Part shown: positions 37,626 through 44,956 of the stretch, in pieces
Layout of the letters: every line of letters starts with the position of its first letter
How positions within the stretch are numbered: the first letter of the stretch is position 1
DNA from: Halomonas faecis
Lineage (GTDB): Bacteria > Pseudomonadota > Gammaproteobacteria > Pseudomonadales > Halomonadaceae
Assembly: GCF_010993975.1 (NCBI RefSeq)
Contig: NZ_JAACZO010000011.1
Span: forward strand, 372,001-436,000
Direction of reading: 5' to 3'
DNA length: 64,000 nt
Notes under the pieces: generated by a model
Told to the model about the DNA's origin: nothing
The model's input: the letters and a program-made list of their open reading frames with translations, nothing else
The model's database searches: none
Made by a program: the position numbers and the translations under genes

Positions 37626-38743
37626 TACCATTTTTAGACCTGAAGTCTATCAACGCCAATTACCGTGATGAGTTGATCGAAGCCTGCGCTCGTGTGATTG
37701 ACTCGGGATGGTATATCAACGGAAAGGAGGTAGCAGCCTTCGAGAAGGAGTTTTCCGCCTACTGCGGCAGCGAACATTGCATCGGTGTCGCCAACGGCCT
37801 AGATGCGTTGACTCTTACTCTCAGGGCCTGGAAAGAGCTGGGCAGGTTAAAAGAGTGGGATGAGGTTATAGTACCGGCCAATACCTATATCGCTAGCGTG
37901 CTGGCGATCACCGAGAACCGCTTGACTCCAGTCTTCGTGGAACCAAATGAACTTACCTATAATATTTGCCCAAAAAACACCGAAGCCGCTGTCAGCCGAA
38001 AGACTCGTGCCATACTACCGGTACATTTATATGGCCAACTGGCAGATATGCCAACGATTATGGAAATTGCCGAACAGCATAAGCTGCTGGTGCTGGAAGA
38101 TGCGGCTCAGGCGCATGGCGCCAGCCTTAATGGCCGTAAAGCAGGCAGTTGGGGGCATGCTGCTGGCTTTAGCTTTTACCCAGGAAAAAATCTCGGTGCT
38201 TTGGGTGATGCCGGCGCTGTGATCACCCGGGATGAGACGCTTTCTCAAACCATTCGTACTTTAGGAAATTATGGTAGCCACAAGAAATACGAAAACCAGT
38301 ATCGCGGAGTGAACAGCCGGCTGGATGAAATGCAGGCTGCCCTGCTACGCGTTAAGCTTGACCATCTTGATGAAGAAACCCAACGCCGTCGCCACATCGC
38401 GCTATCCTACGCAAAACGAATCAGAACCCAGAAAATCATGCAACCAGTCGATTGCAATACCACCATGGAAAGTATAAAAAACCATGTGTTTCATCTTTAC
38501 GTGGTGCGTACAAAGCAGCGAGATGCACTACAACAACACTTACAGAAACTTGGCGTACAAAGTATGATACATTACCCGACACCACCTCACCACCAGAAAG
38601 CCTATGAATGCTGGAAGCAAAAAAGCCATCCACTCACTGAGGCTATACATGATCAGGTCCTAAGTTTACCAATCAACCCCTTTATGTCTAATAAAGAAAT
38701 AGATTCAGTAATTTATGCGGTAAATAGTTTTTTTGAAAAGTGA
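37622..38743 (+). CDS. fdtB: dTDP-3-keto-6-deoxyhexose aminotransferase (FdtB/QdtB type)
   Basis: 373 residues of the DegT/DnrJ/EryC1 PLP family. The Schiff-base lysine is Lys189 in [16 protein letters not shown], and [11 protein letters not shown] and [16 protein letters not shown] are typical. It transfers an amino group from glutamate to C3 of the dTDP sugar. Logically it acts between FdtA and FdtC, although it is the last gene in order. Followed by a 182-bp AT-rich gap. Confidence 0.94.
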   Translation: MIPFLDLKSINANYRDELIEACARVIDSGWYINGKEVAAFEKEFSAYCGSEHCIGVANGLDALTLTLRAWKELGRLKEWDEVIVPANTYIASVLAITENRLTPVFVEPNELTYNICPKNTEAAVSRKTRAILPVHLYGQLADMPTIMEIAEQHKLLVLEDAAQAHGASLNGRKAGSWGHAAGFSFYPGKNLGALGDAGAVITRDETLSQTIRTLGNYGSHKKYENQYRGVNSRLDEMQAALLRVKLDHLDEETQRRRHIALSYAKRIRTQKIMQPVDCNTTMESIKNHVFHLYVVRTKQRDALQQHLQKLGVQSMIHYPTPPHHQKAYECWKQKSHPLTEAIHDQVLSLPINPFMSNKEIDSVIYAVNSFFEK

Positions 38744-38925
38744 ATGAATTGAAAAATTTTAATAGCCAAATCACAGCATCAAGAACTGAAATTGCCAATG
38801 AATCACAACAATAAACAAAATCACTGAATACGCCTCCCTACACTCTCTCGCTTTATTTACGTAATTCAATTATACTTTATCGCTGGGAAAGGTAGACGTA
38901 TACGGGAGACACAGAGGAGTGTTTA

Positions 38926-40311
38926 ATGGTGCCAATCACTTACCCTTATGATCATGGCGATAACCTGACAGACCGCCATAGTTACACGTATGCGCCTTAT
39001 CAAGGCGAGCCTTTTTTGGAAGCCTGGATACAGGCGCGTGAATCGCTTTTAAGCGATACTATACCGATCAACAAGGCACCACCTTCTGTTGATATCTCGT
39101 ATCCTGCCGATGACGAGGTGCATACGGCATCTCTTCTGGAAGCGCTGTTTTATCAGTTAACAGAAAGCAATGTTTCCCAAACAGACAAATTTCAGCATTG
39201 GCTTAACTGGATCATACAGCGTTTTGAAGTATCCAAGCGCTTGCACGTACGTTACTCCCTTGGCGGGAGGCGTGCCAAGCCACAGGGGACATATAGAGAG
39301 CTCTCTCTTTACATTCGTTTTACTGAGATACTGGCTGTTGCCTACCGCAAACTGAATAAGCTCCCGGCGCTTAATGCTCTTATCAAATGTCTGGATACAC
39401 TGTATTCGGTAAAAGAAAACTTAACGGCTGAGCAAAAGCAAAGAGTGGCCCGAGTAGCAACGTTAGAACGAGATTTTGTTTTCCGCTTGCATGACGGGTT
39501 TGAGGTCAACTCCCAGAAAACTATCGCAATGCCTTTCAGCCAAGCTGTCGATCGCTCCCCTAAATCGCTCAACAATGTCACCTTATTGGTAGCGGATACG
39601 ATACGCTCACGCGCCTATGCTCAGGCATTACTGGCTTACGGATTGCATGTAGGAAATGTCTTATTACTCACCTCCTCCACACGCAAGCAATGGGGACAAT
39701 CAGACCAACTACTCAACCCGCCTGCTGCGGGCAGTTTGGGTGGCGCTTTCATTCCTGATTTGCGTATTCCATTGGAAGATACTTGCCAGGCACTTACGTC
39801 CTGCGTGGAAGTGTTAGATACGGGAAGTGTCAACAGCCAAGAAGTGGTTGAAAGCCTGCAAACTCATAACCCTGAGCTTGTTATCTTTTCCGGCTTTGGT
39901 GGGGAGATTGTCCGTGAAAATATCCTAAGTGCTGCGGGTCCCTTTCTTCATATGCATGCCGGATGGCTGCCGACATTCCGAGGCAGCACGACAGTTTATT
40001 ACAGTTTTCTGACTACAGGAAATGCAGGGGTTTCCGCTATTCTCTTGTCACCAGGTATTGATACGGGGGAGATTGTTTATCGAGCGTTGTACCCCTTGCC
40101 AACCGCCAACATGAATATTGACTATTACTACGATGGCATCATTCGCTCTGATGTCATGATTCGCGTACTGACTTACTGCTCTACCCATGACCGTTTACCT
40201 GAGAAGGAAGCGCAAAACAAAGAAGAAGGTGAAACCTACTATGTCGTACATCCCCTTATTAAAACTATCTCTATTTTAATGGTGGAAAAGCAAGAGCTCG
40301 CTGACGTGTAA
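38926..40311 (+). CDS. Formyltransferase-fold protein with novel N-terminal region
   Basis: 461 residues. The C-terminal half (about 215-440) has the N10-formyl-THF-dependent transferase pattern: PELVIFSGFGGEIV, FLHMHAGWLPTFRGSTTVYYS and ILLSPGIDTGEIVYRAL. The usual catalytic Asn-x-His is His-x-His here (HMH), while the distal Asp in GIDTGEI is kept. The N-terminal ~210 residues are helical and unrecognised. GAGGAG precedes the ATG. By position, right after the aminosugar genes, it may formylate an aminosugar or act on another flagellar glycan component, but the altered active site leaves the chemistry open. It converges on the phosphoramidate-like operon. Confidence 0.7.
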   Translation: MVPITYPYDHGDNLTDRHSYTYAPYQGEPFLEAWIQARESLLSDTIPINKAPPSVDISYPADDEVHTASLLEALFYQLTESNVSQTDKFQHWLNWIIQRFEVSKRLHVRYSLGGRRAKPQGTYRELSLYIRFTEILAVAYRKLNKLPALNALIKCLDTLYSVKENLTAEQKQRVARVATLERDFVFRLHDGFEVNSQKTIAMPFSQAVDRSPKSLNNVTLLVADTIRSRAYAQALLAYGLHVGNVLLLTSSTRKQWGQSDQLLNPPAAGSLGGAFIPDLRIPLEDTCQALTSCVEVLDTGSVNSQEVVESLQTHNPELVIFSGFGGEIVRENILSAAGPFLHMHAGWLPTFRGSTTVYYSFLTTGNAGVSAILLSPGIDTGEIVYRALYPLPTANMNIDYYYDGIIRSDVMIRVLTYCSTHDRLPEKEAQNKEEGETYYVVHPLIKTISILMVEKQELADV

Positions 40312-40387
40312 GATGCTATAAGTTGGGGCGACAGTACTGAAGTTGAGCCCCTTACTCGCGACACTCCGCAGAAGAAGAGATTGCCTG

Positions 40388-41140
40388 CTAGTCAACGGGA
40401 TTCCAAAAATGCGTCGCCACTTGTAAATCTTTTTGGCAATCCACTTCGGCCCACCCGTTTTCAATCTGCACGGCACGGACTTCCCAACCGCTGTCTATCA
40501 AGTGCTGCAAGAAGCTCGTCATGTACATATTAGCGTAGTCTTTGCCATCGTAACGGGCCGCTTTATCCATGCCCCGCCAGGCCTGCAGTAGCTGGTTAAC
40601 ATGATCGGCGCGGATCTTGATCAAGCCGGTATATTGTCCCTGTATATCGTCATATGAGCGTGGTTCTTTGCCTAATTCGGTAACGCGATTGCCTTCTACC
40701 ATTTTAAGCGTTTCCGCATCTTCTAGCGGGTCGTCCATGCGGGCGGCCCAATACGCCTTCCACTCTGTATCCACCGCCAAGCATATAGGTGCATTGCATT
40801 CCATCAGGGTCTGCAGCACGCTGGCTTCATAGACGATATCACCGTAGCTGATGATCACATCTTCCTCACCGGTCATGATAACGTCAGCGGCAAACAGCGT
40901 ACTGACCATGTTGGTGCTCGCGTAATCCGGGTTGAGATGGCGCGTGATATCCGGTCGATCAAGTTGCTCGGCACAGTAGCCCGCGACGACGTGGATATCG
41001 TTAATTCCGGCCCCTCTTAACGTGGCGAGTTGATGTTCCAGTAATGGCTTGCCCGCCAGTTCTACCAGGCACTTGGGGGTGTGATACGTCAGCGGGAGTA
41101 GACGTGTCCCCTGGCCTGCCGCAAGAATAATGGCTTTCAC
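40388..41140 (-). CDS. Nucleotidyltransferase, candidate CTP:phosphoglutamine cytidylyltransferase
   Basis: 250 residues from a GTG start at 41140 (GGAAG 6 nt upstream). The N-terminal signature KAIILAAGQGTRLLPLTYHTPKCLVELAGKPLLEH is a sugar-phosphate nucleotidyltransferase loop with Lys23, and ISYGDIVYEA and ENGWAEVDC supply metal-site aspartates. In Campylobacter jejuni the neighbouring trio Cj1416-Cj1418 makes capsular phosphoramidate; Cj1416 is a nucleotidyltransferase of this size that joins CMP to N-phosphoglutamine. The GTGA overlap with the amidotransferase upstream and the same three families together support this role; substrate is inferred, not seen. Confidence 0.7.
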   Translation of the reverse strand: MKAIILAAGQGTRLLPLTYHTPKCLVELAGKPLLEHQLATLRGAGINDIHVVAGYCAEQLDRPDITRHLNPDYASTNMVSTLFAADVIMTGEEDVIISYGDIVYEASVLQTLMECNAPICLAVDTEWKAYWAARMDDPLEDAETLKMVEGNRVTELGKEPRSYDDIQGQYTGLIKIRADHVNQLLQAWRGMDKAARYDGKDYANMYMTSFLQHLIDSGWEVRAVQIENGWAEVDCQKDLQVATHFWNPVD

Positions 41141-41751
41141 AATAGGCTTCCTTGGTTCAGCAATGTGGTGATGAGCGCTTGATCGGTGGCATGGGTGGGA
41201 GTATCGCGCTCGGGGTGCCACATGATGCCCAACCAGGGCAATGTTGTATGGCGCAGGGCCTCAATACTGCCATCTTCCGCCCATGCCAAGGGAGCCAGGT
41301 CGGCACCTAGCGTATCGGAATAAACACCCAAACCGTGGTAGCTGTTAACACGCTGCGACCGGCTCCCTGTCAACGGACCGCTAACCGCATGAGTCGTGGC
41401 TGCATGCCCAACAATAGTCCGCAGTTCACCGCCTTGATAATGATTGATCATCTGCAATCCTCGGCAAATACCGACCACCGGCAAGCAGTGAGTAGCGGCA
41501 TAACGCAGCGCGGCGGTTTCCAGCGCATCACGCTCGGGGATGGAGCCGATATCGTTACCGCCCGAGAGCAGAAAACCTTCTGGGGCCAAGGCAGTAAGAT
41601 AGGCATCTGTGTCCGACACCCCGCTAGCAAGCGGCTGAGGCAAAAAACCCCACGACCAGAGCCGTGCCGCGAGCCGGGTATCTAGAGCATCACGGGTTTC
41701 ATCACGCGCTGGATAGCAGTCCCGTCGTGGAGTGATAGCGATACGCTTCAT
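41137..41751 (-). CDS. Class I glutamine amidotransferase, candidate gamma-glutamyl-CDP-amidate hydrolase
   Basis: 204 residues of the C26-type amidotransferase fold: oxyanion segment LLSGGNDIGS, nucleophile Cys96 in VVGICRGLQMIN, and His179/Glu181 in MWHPER. It stands alone, without a synthetase domain. In the Campylobacter pathway Cj1417 cleaves glutamate from CDP-L-glutamine to leave cytidine diphosphoramidate. The ATG overlaps the upstream kinase stop by 4 bp and its own stop overlaps the nucleotidyltransferase start by 4 bp, so all three are translationally coupled. An alternative role as a gamma-glutamyl-GABA-type hydrolase is not favoured by context. Confidence 0.72.
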   Translation of the reverse strand: MKRIAITPRRDCYPARDETRDALDTRLAARLWSWGFLPQPLASGVSDTDAYLTALAPEGFLLSGGNDIGSIPERDALETAALRYAATHCLPVVGICRGLQMINHYQGGELRTIVGHAATTHAVSGPLTGSRSQRVNSYHGLGVYSDTLGADLAPLAWAEDGSIEALRHTTLPWLGIMWHPERDTPTHATDQALITTLLNQGSLL

Positions 41752-44700
41752 TGGATGACCCGCAAAATGCCATTGGCAGGCGAGAGTTCGATAACCCGCG
41801 CCTGGGCGAGTTCACGATAGCGCTGTTCCCCAATACCGATAGCGGCGGGCAGTCCAAATTCTGCGGCACGAATCGCCATGTGCGAGTTAGCCCCGCCATA
41901 GAGCGTGATCAACCCGGCGATTCCCTGGCCGAAAAGCCAGTCATAGCCAGGATCTGCCTGAGGAATCAGCACAAGATGACCGCTGACGTCGGTAGAAGGG
42001 GAGCCGGCGGCACCACTGAGATCGAGGCAGTTAGCCGTGATACTGGCGGAACCGATGAAATTGGGCCGATCGGCCCCCAATAGGAAGGCATCGAATTCCG
42101 CCTCCGAGGTGAGTAGCGGTGGCATTTCACAGGCGGTGGCAATACGGCGACACTCAGCTTCTTGCGCCGCCAACTGACGCAACTGATCCGCTGCATCCTC
42201 AAGGGAAAGCGAGGTCGTACGAAGGGTAAACAACGCATCCAGCGGCAGGTTGGCCAACGCATCACGTGCCAAGCCATACTCCGCGCCCACCTCTGCCAAT
42301 GCCTCCAAAGCAGCCGACAGGTTACGCGAGAACACAAACTTGGCATATTCTCGCCCTTCAATGGATTGGCGCAAAAACGTCTCTACCACGACAGGCTGGC
42401 TGGGCAGGCCAATGTCATCCAATATCGCAAGAAAGGCCGCCTTTTCAGCTTGCCAAGGCGTCTCTCTTGGTGATTCTTGATTGGCGGCGGAGGCATGATC
42501 CACCAGGGGGCGAAGATAACGCTGAGGGTCCGCATCGTAACGCGGCGAGGTAATCTCATAGGTGCCAGGTCGCAAGTGCCCGTAGCGTGCTACAAAAGCC
42601 TCCCACGCCATTTCTCCTTGGCCAGTCGCGGCCGCATCGGCGGTCAATCCGTGGCTCACAGTGCGCAACGTGGAAAAAAAGCTCTCTCGTGCCCTATGGC
42701 TGATTGTCCCGATGGCTTCGGCACTGTTCAGTAGCGTGACTGCTACAAAGCTACTGCGCGCGAGATGAGCAAAGGGCAATGTCCCTAGGCGTCGGCAATC
42801 ATCGAGCAACAGACGTGCCCGCTCCAAGGGGGCAAGTGTGCGATTACGTTGCAGCGTATCAAAACGCCGGGCAAGCTGCTCAATCTGATTCAGGTCTTTC
42901 TGGCAGCGATAGAAAGCGTTGGTGGTGATGTGCCTGAGACCTTCCTTGAGCTGAGCGATTTCTGATGCGATAAACCCGCCCTCTTCTGCAAGGCGAGTTT
43001 CCCAGCGCTCAAAGCCAGGGGCCAGGCAGGTCGGCACCACATCAAACTCAACCCTATCGTGCAGCGTGGGATGCTGACGCAGCCACTCGATGGTAAACGA
43101 CAACAACCGTCCGGCAAGAGCATCGGGTAGCTCAGCAGGCAAAAAAGAGGCAAAACTGGCACGAACATCGACGTACGGACGCCCCGCAAACTCTACCAGT
43201 AACGGCGCCGGACGAACGTCTCGGTAACCATACTCGGCGCGCTGCGTGGCCCATGTCTCATCCATGATCAGATAACGATAGAGGCTCTTGGCTAGCGCAC
43301 CCGGGGCGGTGCCTATGATTTCAGCAGGATTCCAATCGGGCATGACGCCGTACAGAGGCGCCACCTGGCCGGGCAGGTGCGGCGCTGAGGGGGCTAGATC
43401 TTGCCAGCGTACCTTGGCCTGTCTCAACGCGGTATCGCAGGCATTATCATCGTTAGCGCTGCCTTGGCGATCAACGGAGATCGGGCGCACCTGAAGAATA
43501 TGCACTGTCTGGGCGGTATCCAGTGCAAACTCAATGTCTAGGGCATCGTAGCCTAATAGGCTTTCGATCTCGCGCAGCGCCTTGACTAGCCCCACCAGGC
43601 GACCGTCAGGTAGCTTAGGAACGTCGGCATGGCGCCTGAGCAACAAGGTGTGGTGATCCCCGCTGACCCCACTGGTGATGGCCTCGGTGTTGCCATTGGT
43701 TTCATAGTTAATAACAAACCAGGGGGCACCATGCTCTAGCGTTCGTGTGAACGCCACCCCGCTGAGGCTGACCTCGGTGACCATCGGCTGAACCAACACC
43801 TGATCCTCGGCCTGTGGCTCTCCGTAAGAGCCAATGACCCGATCAATCGCGGCTTCCAGTTCTGAATCAGGGTCTACGTTGAGCACGCTGTCAAACCCGC
43901 CGGCATTGGATCCGTGGAAGGCGTCTTCACTCAATGCGCTGGAGCGCACCACCAGCGCTTGTGTTGCAAAATGCTGGCGAATCCGGGCAAGGAGCGCATG
44001 CCGTTGGTGTTGCCACTGCGCGACAGAAAAGGACTCTTGCTCCTGAATGACGCCATGGCGCATCAAGCCGCGCAAGCGCCCTAGTGTTTCGGCTTTGGTG
44101 CCAAGGATGAAGTGAGCGATATCCTGAGGGGCGTTGAACTCCGCCCAATCACCGGCGACATCAACTCCGGCCACGCTCATCCCGGCAGTGCGCAGGTATT
44201 CTACGTATTCGGAAAGATGGCACGTTGCCAGACTCGTGGGTGCTTGGGATTTCAGCGTGTCCAAGTGCTTTAGCGCCCGTGGTGAGAAGCGAACGAGCCC
44301 GATAAACTCGCCATGTGCCCAGTCGATAGGTATGCCTTCTCCTAGGCGTGAGAGATGCTCTCCCTCGGTGATGACATATTCACGATGATGCAAATCCTCG
44401 GCATTACGGCCAGCATAGCGATGCCGCCAGGCACTGTCCCAGGCGACGGTAATATCTGCCTTGCTCTCGGCCATAACCCTGGGCACCGACGCTCGGAATA
44501 AAATATCATTATAACACACCAGCAATGGCTGCTCGGTGCTGAAAGGCGCCGTCAGTAGTGAAGCGCCACTGCCTGTGTGCTCCCACTGCTCGTTTACCAC
44601 CAGTGGCAAATCAGGATAGCGTGTCTGGATCACCTCGGCCTGGTAGCCGGCGACAAATAACGCATCGGTGATATCGCAGCCCGACGCTTCCAGCAACCAC

Positions 44701-44807
44701 TGCAATATGGAAGTACCAGAGCGCGCCTCCCTCAATGCCGCTGGCAGTTTTCCACGATGAGGCTTACCTGCCCCTAAAATGACAAACCCATGCTGACGAT
44801 TACTCAA
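41748..44807 (-). CDS. Nucleotidyltransferase-like/PEP-synthase-like fusion, candidate L-glutamine kinase
   Basis: 1019 residues from a TTG at 44807, which has AAAGGGG 7 nt upstream; an ATG nine codons earlier lacks a site. Residues ~1-235 form a nucleotidyltransferase-like domain with a modified loop (GAGKPHRGKLPAALR). Residues ~265-455 are a PPDK/PEP-synthase ATP-binding domain (VVRSSALSEDAFHGSNAGGFDSV, ending HILQVRPISVD). A long linker leads to a C-terminal phosphohistidine domain with LYGGANSHMAIRAAEFGLPA, catalytic His976. Cj1418 of Campylobacter, with this kinase architecture, phosphorylates the amide nitrogen of L-glutamine. No PEP-binding barrel is present, which argues against PEP synthase. 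The added N-terminal domain is unusual. Confidence 0.75.
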   Translation of the reverse strand: MSNRQHGFVILGAGKPHRGKLPAALREARSGTSILQWLLEASGCDITDALFVAGYQAEVIQTRYPDLPLVVNEQWEHTGSGASLLTAPFSTEQPLLVCYNDILFRASVPRVMAESKADITVAWDSAWRHRYAGRNAEDLHHREYVITEGEHLSRLGEGIPIDWAHGEFIGLVRFSPRALKHLDTLKSQAPTSLATCHLSEYVEYLRTAGMSVAGVDVAGDWAEFNAPQDIAHFILGTKAETLGRLRGLMRHGVIQEQESFSVAQWQHQRHALLARIRQHFATQALVVRSSALSEDAFHGSNAGGFDSVLNVDPDSELEAAIDRVIGSYGEPQAEDQVLVQPMVTEVSLSGVAFTRTLEHGAPWFVINYETNGNTEAITSGVSGDHHTLLLRRHADVPKLPDGRLVGLVKALREIESLLGYDALDIEFALDTAQTVHILQVRPISVDRQGSANDDNACDTALRQAKVRWQDLAPSAPHLPGQVAPLYGVMPDWNPAEIIGTAPGALAKSLYRYLIMDETWATQRAEYGYRDVRPAPLLVEFAGRPYVDVRASFASFLPAELPDALAGRLLSFTIEWLRQHPTLHDRVEFDVVPTCLAPGFERWETRLAEEGGFIASEIAQLKEGLRHITTNAFYRCQKDLNQIEQLARRFDTLQRNRTLAPLERARLLLDDCRRLGTLPFAHLARSSFVAVTLLNSAEAIGTISHRARESFFSTLRTVSHGLTADAAATGQGEMAWEAFVARYGHLRPGTYEITSPRYDADPQRYLRPLVDHASAANQESPRETPWQAEKAAFLAILDDIGLPSQPVVVETFLRQSIEGREYAKFVFSRNLSAALEALAEVGAEYGLARDALANLPLDALFTLRTTSLSLEDAADQLRQLAAQEAECRRIATACEMPPLLTSEAEFDAFLLGADRPNFIGSASITANCLDLSGAAGSPSTDVSGHLVLIPQADPGYDWLFGQGIAGLITLYGGANSHMAIRAAEFGLPAAIGIGEQRYRELAQARVIELSPANGILRVIQ

Positions 44808-44956
44808 CGCATTTCCCCTTTCAGCAATCTGCATTTACTTTTAATACGAAATTGTAAAAAATTGCCGTGCATGCGACCCAGCCATTGGCCTTAATATTTA
44901 CTTTCAGCATCAAACGAAGAATACGCGAAGCACTCTCAGCCTCTAAAAACATTAAA

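Noticed and set aside
34753..38743. dTDP-rhamnose operon
   Set aside because: rfbA and rfbB are shared with rhamnose synthesis, but rfbC and rfbD are absent and fdtA/B/C follow directly.
41748..44807. Phosphoenolpyruvate synthase
   Set aside because: The ATP-binding and phosphohistidine domains are there but the PEP-binding TIM barrel is missing and a nucleotidyltransferase-like domain is fused in front.
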